A stretch of DNA of 64,000 nucleotides from Candidatus Poribacteria bacterium (GTDB lineage Bacteria > Poribacteria > WGA-4E > GCA-2687025). The stretch is taken from assembly GCA_018644665.1 (NCBI GenBank), contig JABGQA010000111.1:1-64000 (forward strand). The letters run 5' to 3'. The position numbers were made by a program, and so were the translations under genes. Shown one piece after another: positions 8,001-15,115 of the stretch; position 1 is the stretch's first letter; each line of letters opens with the position of its first letter. The notes beneath the pieces are model-generated. The model had not been told where the DNA came from, did not search any database, and saw only the letters and a list, made by a program, of their open reading frames with translations.

Positions 8001-8915
8001 GTTCCCAGGGGTGTGCGTGTCCCACAGATCGTCGGGAGCCCACCGCTCCGTGAGCGTCAAGCGGCTGTCAGCGGCCCCCGCCTTTGTCGGGGCGGTCTGG
8101 AACGCGGCTACTGCCGAGGCGCCGTCTACTATGCGCGCGCTCAGGATATAGGTCTCGCCAGCGACTAGGTCGGCCGCGTCCGCGCCAAACGTGATCTCGG
8201 CGCCCGCCACGGATGTCGTTACCGCAACGTCGGTGAGACGCGGGCCGGGAGGCGTACTGACCAGCCAGACGTCGCCGCACAGACCGCTTAACGTCACGGT
8301 GCCACGGGTGCGCTGTTCCTCCGAGGAGTTCGCGTAGGACGCTATCTCCGCGTGGAGCGGCATGGCCGCGACGAACAGCGTGAGCTTGTGCGTCTCGCCG
8401 GGTCTCACGGCGTCTGTGATGTCCGCCTCGCCGCCCGGGAAGTGGATTTCGCCGGCCTTCTCGCCGTCCACGTAGACGGCGGCGTAGGAGTTCACGTACT
8501 CAGCCGCCAGCGCGATGCGGCGGCCGTCCCACTCGGGCGGAATCGTGATCTCGCGGCGGTACCACGCCATGTCCACGTCCCGTAGGTCGTCGTCCGCCCA
8601 GGCTTCGTGAACGAAGTAGCTCTGCGTTTCCCGCCACATGTAGTTTCCGCGCGTGCCGGGCCACGGCCCGGGAACCTTGACGTGTCCCCATGCCTCGCTG
8701 TGAGGCGTGTCGGGGTCTGGAGCGGGCTGCCATCGCCAAAGGCCATTCACGCTGATGCGCTCGCGGGTGGGCGTGGCCTCGCGATGGGCGGCGTCGAGAC
8801 CCCACGCTGCCGTGACTCCGTCCGGCAAGGCCGCCGCGGCGGTACGAGCGGTCATCGACGCAACCAGGATCGCGCACGCGAGGATTGTCACCGGCGCCGT
8901 GATGTAACCTAGCAT
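5025..8915 (-). CDS. Large secreted glycoside hydrolase family 2-like protein
   Basis: This 1296-aa protein has a signal peptide (about 1-29) and a GH2 architecture. The jelly-roll sugar-binding domain lies at about 50-220 (DMAWYRREITIP, AAVYVDGEKAGE), an Ig-like domain follows, and a TIM barrel starts at about 340. The barrel contains GVNIVYTHNYG and the conserved HPSVVMYSM block at 451. The region from about 750 onward is a long, beta-rich extension with no clear family. In active GH2 enzymes the acid/base follows as Asn-Glu; here the residues are His461-Asn462, so the Glu is missing. The candidate nucleophile Glu554 in LWEYG is present. It may be a divergent glycosidase with an altered mechanism or a binding protein. 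It sits among polysaccharide lyases on the same strand. Confidence 0.8.
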   Translation of the reverse strand: MLGYITAPVTILACAILVASMTARTAAAALPDGVTAAWGLDAAHREATPTRERISVNGLWRWQPAPDPDTPHSEAWGHVKVPGPWPGTRGNYMWRETQSYFVHEAWADDDLRDVDMAWYRREITIPPEWDGRRIALAAEYVNSYAAVYVDGEKAGEIHFPGGEADITDAVRPGETHKLTLFVAAMPLHAEIASYANSSEEQRTRGTVTLSGLCGDVWLVSTPPGPRLTDVAVTTSVAGAEITFGADAADLVAGETYILSARIVDGASAVAAFQTAPTKAGAADSRLTLTERWAPDDLWDTHTPGNVHTVEASLLNAAGDVIDTYRPIRFGFREFVIDGRDFLLNEKRIHLFAVPLDNAQISAAAATYDGARETLQRLQSWGVNIVYTHNYGCQPGTHLGFEEILRAADDVGMLVCLSQPHFAHYEWDADDADISNDYAEHAAFFVRAARNHPSVVMYSMSHNATGYTEDMNLDMIDGVQSSRDQWAQRNADKAVRAAAIVEQLDPSRIVYHHAGGNIGPLHSSNFYLNFTPVQERSDWFERWSKVGVKPVVLWEYGVPWDLTWTMYRGWYEGERAFGGARVPWQYTLAEWNAQFLGDRAFDLTEMERENLRFEAEKWRAGETWFRWDYPNRVTSSRSAGLADKEEVWARYVTDNWRAFRTWCVSGFNAWGYGNFWKLSESVERGRRDLPVDWEALQRPGFSPDYIDAQYERMDTAYDTDDWEPAAPGRALLRNNLPLLAYIGGAPGSHTEKGHNFAPGAAVDKQIVVINDSRETVEASCAWEIALPRPVAGVASLTVETGEQARHPVAFALPSDVPPGAYELTATVQFSSGETQRDAFTIHVLPATRAPKVDARVALFDPNGETRDALSAHAASFERVDADADLTGYDVLIIGKKALTLDGLAPDLTRVRDGLSVLVLEQSSDALEKRLGFRVQEYGLREVFPRVADHAALRGLEPEHLRDWQGEATLLPARLSYGLKPRFGPIVTRSGIEVPRAWRAGCRGNVASVLIEKPGAGDFLSVVDGGFGLQYSALLEYREGDGLVVFCQMDVIGRTSEDPAARRLLANLVGYVAGYEGTPSRDVVYAGEDAGMRHLTSAGYEASAYSAEESAGGRVLVLGPGAARALPAADAVERWIADGGSTLAAGLDAAELARLMPTTVETRRAEYVAAGLGAGRAGSPFAGIGPGETHIREPREIDLLVGETVLADGLLAAYGGDVLACQVAPWQFAYADCFNLKLPFRRTSHLLSRLLGNLDARAATPLLAHFADPVAEDEARWLAGLYLDAPEEMDDPYRFFRW

Positions 8916-8996
8916 CGCCTCGCCTCCGGGTGGTCGGCAGGTCGCGTGGAGTCGGACGCCGCGCCGCCGCGGTGTGGGTGGGCCGACCGGCCCGTG

Positions 8997-9030
8997 CCCA
9001 TCCTAACGCTCCCCTGGCGGGGGGACATCT
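8997..9030. repeat. Dispersed palindromic element, copy A (divergent)
   Basis: This copy opens with CCCATCCTAACG, followed by an imperfect hairpin of TCCCC against GGGGA. It shares the CCCATCCTAAC lead-in with the other copies but is the most divergent, and lies only about 105 bases from copy B. Confidence 0.5.
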
Positions 9031-9135
9031 TGCCAGAGGCGGCGACGGGCGCGTCTGCATCGGCGGGGCAACGGCGTACTGGGCGGGCCCAATACACCGC
9101 GGCCGATGGCGTGACGACGGTCTGGCCCTGCGCCT

Positions 9136-9177
9136 TGGACCCCATCCCAACCTTCCCCTGCAAGGGGAAGGAGTCCA
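9136..9177. repeat. Dispersed palindromic element, copy B
   Basis: The element has an outer TGGAC/GTCCA pairing (9136-9140 with 9173-9177), the lead CCCATCCCAA, and an inner perfect 9-bp stem CCTTCCCCT/AGGGGAAGG (9151-9159 and 9163-9171) with a GCA loop. The same layout occurs at 19160 and 51516, always between genes. Confidence 0.75.
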
Positions 9178-9348
9178 GTGGCCGCCTGGCTTTTGCGAGT
9201 TGGCAGGTCCGCGCGACGGGGCGCGTGACCGGAACAGTCTCCCCAGACTGCGTCGCGGGGGGAACGGATGGACGCACGCCCTACGCCAAGGGGAGCTGGG
9301 GCCAGGTAGTGTGGCGGGCCGGCACCCGCCGCGCCTGCGGCCTGTGTC

Positions 9349-11187
9349 TTACGGTGCGAGCGTTGTGTCCGGGTGGGGCTGCCCGGACATCTCGGCGCCC
9401 ATGTAGTAGCCGGTCTGCGTGGGCTGGTTGTACGACACGTTCTGCCACGCGACGCTCAGGCGATAGACCGGGTCGTGCATGAGGGTGTAGAACCGGTGGT
9501 CCGTGGGCGCCGTGGATGTGAAGACGCGCAGCTCAGAGTTGTCCTCCGTGCGCCAAATCACCTCCTCGCGCCAGTCGCCGAGAATATCCGCCACGAGGCA
9601 CGGGTTGCCCTTGCTGCCGTTGTTCGAGACGCAGCCGTAGTCGGAGGCTGCGAGCAAGGTCGTCTCGCTGCCGTCTAACCAGTTCCACTTGTCGATCGTC
9701 GTGTGGTCGAGGAGTTCGCGGAGGGTGTCGCCGTCCCACCATATGCCCATGTTGCACGACCGGGGCTTCGTGTCTGAGATGAGAACTCCGGCCGCGCTGT
9801 AGATGCCGTCGAGGCCCCGCCCGGACGCCCAGCACTCGTAGCCAACGTGACGCGGGTCGAGGTCCATCGCCATGCCGCGGCCGACATCGGCGGCCGGACG
9901 GCTCCACACGATCTCGCCCGTGCCGGCGTCCCGAAACTCGATGCCGTGCTCGTGGCTCGGCTTCTCGTGGATGTCGAACACCTCTAGGCCGGGTCGGCGC
10001 GGGTCGAGGTCGGACAGGTGCATCGCGTCGCCGTGGCCTAGCCCGGTCGAGTAGAGCCCTGTCCCGTCGTCGTCGATGACGCAGGCGCCGTAGACGACCT
10101 CGTCGCGACCATCGCCGTCGACATCGCCGACGCTCAGGCCGTGGTTGCCCTGGCCGGCGTAGGCCTCGTTCCCCGGGGCGCCGTCGTCGCTGTCGAATGT
10201 CCAGACATGCGAAAGCTCGCCATCTCTCCAGTTCCACGCCGCTAGGACGGTTCGCGTGCAGTACCCTCGGCACATGACGAGGCTCGGGCGGGAGCCGTCG
10301 AGGTACGCGATGCACGCCAGGAATCGGTCGACACGGTTGCCATAGTCGTCGCCCCAATCGGCGACGTTCCCGCGCGGGGGTATGTAGTCCGTCGTGGCCA
10401 GGGCCGCGCCCGTGAGTCCGTCGAACACGGTCAGGTACTCGGGACCGGTGAGTATGTAGCCGTTCTCGGCGCGATGGTCCGCGTCCGGGTCGCCGATCAC
10501 GTTCCCGACTCCGTCGGTCGAGCCGTCGGCGGTCTTACACGCGACCTCGGCCCTGCCGTCGCCGTCCAGGTCGTAGACCATGAATTGGGTGTAGTGGGCT
10601 CCCTCGCGGATGTTGATGCCGAGGTCGATGCGCCAGAGCATCGTGCCGTCCAGCCTGTAGGCGTCCAATATGGGAGGCTCGGTCACGCCGGGCCGGGAGT
10701 TGTCACGACCGCGCCCGGCCATGTGGAGGACGATCTCGTATTGGCCGTCGCCGTCGAGATCGCCGACGGACGCGTCGTTCGGGCGGGCGCCGGGGAGCCG
10801 ATGAAGGGGGATCGAGATGTAGGGACGCGGCGTCGAGGCGGCCGCGTGCTCGTAGCAGGCGGATGGCGGCCCCTCGACGCCGTCGATCACCGGCCGCACC
10901 GTGTAGGCGCTCGTCACACCGGGGTCGCTTGCCTTGGCAACGAGCATTGTCCGCTCGCCTACTGGGTCGGCGTTGAGGCGGACAGTGTCGCCGTGCGTCG
11001 CGCGGTACACATTGAACGTGATGTCCTCGGGGTCGGTCGCCAGGAGTCTCCAGCCAATGAACGTGTCGCCATCCGGCATGTCGACTACGACGACGCCTCG
11101 CCCAAGATTCTCCATTTGCCGAGGGACAGCGGCCGCCTGGCCCGCAACGAACAGGCCCGTGAGCAGTGCCCCGATATGTAGTCGCAT
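9349..11187 (-). CDS. Rhamnogalacturonan lyase, PL11 (YesW/YesX-like)
   Basis: This 612-aa secreted lyase is predicted to cleave the rhamnogalacturonan I backbone by beta-elimination. The N-terminal signal (GALLTGLFVAGQAAA) is followed by the PL11 hallmark GRGVVVVDMPDGDTFIGWRL. An eight-bladed-propeller region carries calcium-type repeats: VGDLDGDGQYE, VYDLDGDGRAEV and VGDVDGDGRDEV. ACKTADG, YLTVFDGLTGA and QGNHGLSVGD are further family blocks, and the protein closes with DPVYRLSVAWQN, as in YesW-type enzymes. The ATG at 11187 immediately precedes the signal and has a GAGGAGGGG box upstream, so I reject the 45-residue N-terminal extension. Length matches the family. Together with the heparinase-like and GH2-like genes it indicates use of acidic polysaccharides. 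Confidence 0.92.
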   Translation of the reverse strand: MRLHIGALLTGLFVAGQAAAVPRQMENLGRGVVVVDMPDGDTFIGWRLLATDPEDITFNVYRATHGDTVRLNADPVGERTMLVAKASDPGVTSAYTVRPVIDGVEGPPSACYEHAAASTPRPYISIPLHRLPGARPNDASVGDLDGDGQYEIVLHMAGRGRDNSRPGVTEPPILDAYRLDGTMLWRIDLGINIREGAHYTQFMVYDLDGDGRAEVACKTADGSTDGVGNVIGDPDADHRAENGYILTGPEYLTVFDGLTGAALATTDYIPPRGNVADWGDDYGNRVDRFLACIAYLDGSRPSLVMCRGYCTRTVLAAWNWRDGELSHVWTFDSDDGAPGNEAYAGQGNHGLSVGDVDGDGRDEVVYGACVIDDDGTGLYSTGLGHGDAMHLSDLDPRRPGLEVFDIHEKPSHEHGIEFRDAGTGEIVWSRPAADVGRGMAMDLDPRHVGYECWASGRGLDGIYSAAGVLISDTKPRSCNMGIWWDGDTLRELLDHTTIDKWNWLDGSETTLLAASDYGCVSNNGSKGNPCLVADILGDWREEVIWRTEDNSELRVFTSTAPTDHRFYTLMHDPVYRLSVAWQNVSYNQPTQTGYYMGAEMSGQPHPDTTLAP

Positions 11188-11358
11188 AGGCGCGTCACCC
11201 CTCCTCAGTTCTGGCTGCGGCACACCGCTACAGACGGGGCTCTCGCGGATTGGCTTACGTCTCGGGTTTGGGGGACCGGGGGCGCTCACGACCGATTGGT
11301 CGGTGAGGACGCCACGAGACAATGGGCGTGACGTGGGTCATGGGCAGCCTGGGAAGGC

Positions 11359-11973
11359 TCAGGCGCGCGCAGTCTCGAGCGGGGTATGGACTATGCGGGA
11401 CGCAAACCGCGAGCGCGCCAACTCGGCGCTACGAGCGGCCGCGTCGCGATACCCCGGGCTGACCACCTGGGCCGCGTGGTACGCGTGCTGCGCGGTCCTG
11501 ACGTTTCCCTGCGCCTCGTAGATGCATCCGAGGTTGTAGTGTGCCGCGGCGTTCCTGGGGTTGGAGATGAGGCACTGCTCGTACGCGCGCATGGCTTCGC
11601 CGTAGCGGCCTTGGAGGTGGTTCGCGTACGCCTGGTGGAAGAACCGTTCCTCGCGAGACAGGGTCGGCTCGGCGGCCGAGATGTCGGGGAGGGACGCGTC
11701 GTACGCGTCGCGCGCGGTTGGGTCGCACAGAGCGGCGACGCTCTCGTTTATGAGGCGCGCCTGAGCCTCGGCCCACTCGCGGCGGGCCGGGTTCTTGTCC
11801 GGGTGACGCCGCTTCAGCAGGGCGCGGGCCGCGGCCCGGATGACCTCGACACATGCGTCCGGGGCGACCTGTAGCCGCTCGTAGTGGGTCTGACCGTGTG
11901 CGATCGTCTTGCCCCTCGCGTCGGCCGGGACGCGTATGTCGCGTCCAGCGTGAACCGAAACGCCCTTGCCCAA
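11359..11973 (-). CDS. J-domain protein with C-terminal TPR repeats
   Basis: The 204-aa protein carries a J domain at about 28-93 (THYERLQVAP, helix III, then HPDKNP), with the HPD tripeptide that stimulates DnaK ATPase. Two TPR-type motifs follow at about 105-185 (QGRYGEAMRAYEQCL; AAAHYNLGCIYEAQG). It lacks the Gly/Phe and zinc-finger parts of DnaJ, so it is a specialised co-chaperone rather than DnaJ itself. The reading frame starts at TTG 11973 without a clear ribosome-binding site, and the start is uncertain. It lies between the lyase and heparinase genes on the same strand, possibly by chance. Confidence 0.75.
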   Translation of the reverse strand: MGKGVSVHAGRDIRVPADARGKTIAHGQTHYERLQVAPDACVEVIRAAARALLKRRHPDKNPARREWAEAQARLINESVAALCDPTARDAYDASLPDISAAEPTLSREERFFHQAYANHLQGRYGEAMRAYEQCLISNPRNAAAHYNLGCIYEAQGNVRTAQHAYHAAQVVSPGYRDAAARSAELARSRFASRIVHTPLETARA

Positions 11974-12081
11974 CGAGGGGATTTACGGCCGTTCGCGCGG
12001 ACCCGTGACACCGAATCGAAGGCAGATCGGCGGGCACGCGACGTCGATGGCGGATGGCGAGCGCGCAGCGCCCGGCCGGCG

Positions 12082-14223
12082 CTATCGTCTCGTGAGGGCG
12101 TAGGCTCCGGGGTCGGCCTCGAAATAAGCCGACGCTGCGTCTGAGGTGACTCGCAGAACGTCGACGGCCACACCGTCCCGGCTCACGTCCCAGGCGCCCG
12201 ACGCCAGCCCACACACGAGGACATGGCGCGTCTCGCCGTCCGCAGTGACGAACTCCGGCTCGCCGTCGGCGAACACCACCACGTGTCCAAGCACATCGAC
12301 TGCGACCGCTCGCTCTGCCTCAACCGTCGTCACGCGCGGGCCGGCTGGGGTCGTGTCGTCCATCACGGTCAGGACGTGGAGGAACTCGTGCTCGCGGGCC
12401 CCGTCCGTGGACACCTCAACTCGCCATGCGCCAGGCTCGGCTGGAGCGGCCTTGGTGGCCGCGAAGTTCGTACCGGCGCTCTCGATCCAGAACTCGCGGC
12501 CCGGCCCGCCGATCACGTCGATGTCGGCTTCACGGGGTAGAAGGCTCTCCGCGACGAGCTTGCCACCGTAGGCGCCGCCGCCGTACGCCTCGCCAACGCG
12601 CCGTACCGTGATGGTCGTGCCGTTCACTGTCGGTTGCTCTATGGAGTGGAGCAGCCACGTCTTCCTGAAGTCGGGCCGCGTCGAGATGAGCCGGTCGTGC
12701 ACGATCAGCGTCGCGGGATACGTTGCGTCGCCCGTATTCAGCGTGACCATCGAGCGGACGACGGTCGACGCCTTCGCGGACGCGTATGCGTTCGTGATGT
12801 CGCCCGCGATGTAGCTGTACACCGGCTGACGCGCGTCCGGCCCAAACGCGTGCCCCGTCACATGGCCGTAGGCGTATTCGTCAGAGGTCAGGACGCTCAG
12901 GTTCTTCGGGTGGTCGCCGTGCGCGGGCCATCGCTGGCCGCCGTCGTTCGCCGAGCCGCGGCCCATGTCCTCGGACGGGTCGAAGATGAGCAGCCCGTTC
13001 TTGGAGACCGTCTGGTGCAGCCAGTTCTTCCAGTGCGGCGACCCGTACGGCGCGGAACCGCCCTCGTAGATTCCGGTCGCGAGGGCCAACGCCCCTCGGT
13101 AGTAGATCTGGAACGTGCCGAAATCCTTGCACTGGTGGTTCCCGAAGAACGTGCCGCCGATGCGCATCTGCACGACCGCCGACGCGCTGTCGACGCCCAT
13201 GTCCCAGCCCGTGCGGGCCACCATCTCACCCATCGGCTCTGCGAAGTACTTCGTCAGGGGGAGTTCGTCGATGGCGCGTGTTGGGGAGTCGGGCTTGCGG
13301 TACAGGATCGAGAAGATGGCGCCGATCGCGCGCGCGCTGCCCCAAACGTCGCTGTCGGCGGCGGTCATGAGGTAGGGGTCGTCGTAGTACGTCGCCGTGA
13401 GCAGCGCGATCAGCCGCTTGCGGGAGTCGCGACCACGCTCGTCGAAGGTGTCGCCGGACCTCATCTGCTGTCCGTCGGGGCGTAGGTGGTAGAGGGGCTG
13501 GTAGGCGACATACTGCTGCTCACGCGAGAACAGGTCGCCGCCGCCGATGGCGCGCATCAGCCAACTCGCCGCGATGTCGTGTTGGAAGCGGGTCGCGTAG
13601 TAGGAATCGCCCTGGTGGTGCATGTGCGCGGCGTAGAGGAAGTCGCGCGCCGGGGCGAAGTTCCCGACGACGAGGCGCGCCGCCGCGTCGTACATCTGCG
13701 GGTCTTCGTCGTAGATGGCGATGCCTGCGGGAAGCTGGCCCGTTAGCACCCACCCTTCGGTGCCGTGTCCGACGACGACGTGCGTGTCGAACTCGGCTGG
13801 ATATCCAGGCGCGTGGCTGCCCGCTGTCCACTTGAGCGCGTCGATTAACTCGCGCTTCTGGCCGTCGGTCAGCAGGTCGTAGCACCAGTCGTACACGCAG
13901 GCGCCGACGTGCATGTCGTTGTAGAAGTGTCGGCCGAGGCGGTCCGCGTTATCGCGGTCGCGCTCGTGGTCCCCGCGCCAACGGCGGATCGCCCGCCTGC
14001 CAGCGGCCTCGTCGCCCGTGACGAGGTACAGAAACGCCAGCGGCATGGCCTCGTCGGAGCGCTGAATCGCCTGCCAGTCCTCCGCGAATTCGCGCAGGTC
14101 GATCTTCTCGCGTATGCCCGGTAGGTCGTCCGGACGGACGTACACGCGCGGGTGACCAGCCGGCACGGCGGGGATGGACATTTCACCAAAGAGCGACGTG
14201 ACGACGAGGCACAGGGGGATCAT
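12082..14223 (-). CDS. Secreted heparinase II/III-like lyase (PL21-type)
   Basis: This 713-aa secreted protein resembles heparinase II. It has a short signal (MIPLCLVVTSLFGEMS), then GHPRVYVRPDDLPGI at the start of an alpha/alpha toroid, and a C-terminal beta-sandwich. GHGTEGW supplies a His and Glu three residues apart, as with the His202/Glu205 pair of Pedobacter HepII. GDSYYATRF offers the catalytic Tyr, and FFGNHQCKDFG offers the barrel His. These support a metal-assisted beta-elimination on uronic-acid glycosaminoglycan-like substrates. The ATG at 14223 has CAGGAG upstream and opens the signal peptide. The substrate could be a bacterial or algal acidic polysaccharide rather than heparin. 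Confidence 0.78.
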   Translation of the reverse strand: MIPLCLVVTSLFGEMSIPAVPAGHPRVYVRPDDLPGIREKIDLREFAEDWQAIQRSDEAMPLAFLYLVTGDEAAGRRAIRRWRGDHERDRDNADRLGRHFYNDMHVGACVYDWCYDLLTDGQKRELIDALKWTAGSHAPGYPAEFDTHVVVGHGTEGWVLTGQLPAGIAIYDEDPQMYDAAARLVVGNFAPARDFLYAAHMHHQGDSYYATRFQHDIAASWLMRAIGGGDLFSREQQYVAYQPLYHLRPDGQQMRSGDTFDERGRDSRKRLIALLTATYYDDPYLMTAADSDVWGSARAIGAIFSILYRKPDSPTRAIDELPLTKYFAEPMGEMVARTGWDMGVDSASAVVQMRIGGTFFGNHQCKDFGTFQIYYRGALALATGIYEGGSAPYGSPHWKNWLHQTVSKNGLLIFDPSEDMGRGSANDGGQRWPAHGDHPKNLSVLTSDEYAYGHVTGHAFGPDARQPVYSYIAGDITNAYASAKASTVVRSMVTLNTGDATYPATLIVHDRLISTRPDFRKTWLLHSIEQPTVNGTTITVRRVGEAYGGGAYGGKLVAESLLPREADIDVIGGPGREFWIESAGTNFAATKAAPAEPGAWRVEVSTDGAREHEFLHVLTVMDDTTPAGPRVTTVEAERAVAVDVLGHVVVFADGEPEFVTADGETRHVLVCGLASGAWDVSRDGVAVDVLRVTSDAASAYFEADPGAYALTRR

Positions 14224-14314
14224 GGCGACCACTCCTGGGATGCGATGACGCCGCGACGGCGGGGTGGCTCCGCGGCCGGGTACATCTAGCATCCCAGGGG
14301 TCTGCGATCAAGCC

Positions 14315-14941
14315 TTAGGCAAGCACCCGAGACGGATCGGCAGCCGGGGCGAGGCCGGACGGACGCCCCCCGAACATCGCGATCCCTTCGTCCGCCGACG
14401 CGGCGGCCACGGCATCCAGCAGTTCCCATTCGGCGACGGTGCGGTGGAGTTCGTCGAGTTCGGCATCCTGCTCGGCCGCGCGCGCCAGAACGCGACCGTC
14501 GAGCGCGTGCCGCAACGCGCGAAGTTCCCCCGCCTCTTGCTCGCTGGGAGTGATGCCGAACACGACGCCGGTGAGGGCCCACGCCTTGCGCGACGCGTCG
14601 TCGACGAAGACGTCCTCCGAGAACCACCACAGCGCGTCGTCGCGTCCTCGGCATCGGAAATCGTGCGTGTACCAGCGGCGACCGGCGGCGAAGGCGCGTC
14701 GCGCGGCGTCCGCCGATCTGCGCTCGTCCTCGGGGAGGCGCGCGCGCAGCATCGCCTGCAGCCAAGACTCGCCCGACGTCATGTCGATAGGCGGGGCCTC
14801 GTCCTCCACGAGGGAGGCGTCGGCGGGGCACAGCCGCCACTCCAGGCCCCACGTCCGCTGCTGTGCCTCTCCCGACCACTTGAGGCAGCGCACATTCGCC
14901 AGGATGCGCTGCAGTTCCGGCTTGGATCTGTTCGGCGCCAT
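14315..14941 (-). CDS. Stand-alone PAS-domain protein
   Basis: This 208-aa cytosolic protein has one PAS_3-like domain at about 30-130: GLEWRLCPADASLV, ESWLQAML with PEDERRSADAARRAF, YTHDFRCRGRDDALWWFSEDVFV, and a closing GVVFGITPSE. A helical segment with coiled-coil character follows (about 130-185). No kinase, cyclase or DNA-binding output domain is attached, so it would have to act through a partner or as a sensor remnant. I start it at the ATG 14941, which follows a region without coding character. Confidence 0.6.
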   Translation of the reverse strand: MAPNRSKPELQRILANVRCLKWSGEAQQRTWGLEWRLCPADASLVEDEAPPIDMTSGESWLQAMLRARLPEDERRSADAARRAFAAGRRWYTHDFRCRGRDDALWWFSEDVFVDDASRKAWALTGVVFGITPSEQEAGELRALRHALDGRVLARAAEQDAELDELHRTVAEWELLDAVAAASADEGIAMFGGRPSGLAPAADPSRVLA

Positions 14942-15085
14942 ATGTCCTTGCCCACCCTTGCTACGGAGCGCGGTCCACCGCATTCCGCCTTAAGGACGCG
15001 CACAGTACGCCGTCCGTAACACGAACGTGAGGGGAAAGGTCGCGGGCTGTCGGGACAAACCCCACCCCGAGGCGTGGGTCATCGA

Positions 15086-15108
15086 CTGCGCCCCTGCGAC
15101 CGGCGCAG
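15086..15108 (-). terminator. Possible terminator downstream of the GT39 gene
   Basis: A 7-bp inverted repeat CTGCGCC/GGCGCAG with a 9-nt loop lies eight bases beyond the stop of the minus-strand GT39 gene. There is no T-tract. Confidence 0.35.
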
Positions 15109-15115
15109 ATCGGGA

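Larger units (their letters stand above)
8916..9348. other. Intergenic region carrying two palindromic repeat copies
   Basis: These 433 bases lie between the start of the GH2-like gene and the stop of the PL11 lyase gene. They contain two copies of the dispersed palindrome (8997-9030 and 9136-9177) and no convincing reading frame on either strand. I see nothing else recognisable in the remainder. Confidence 0.6.
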
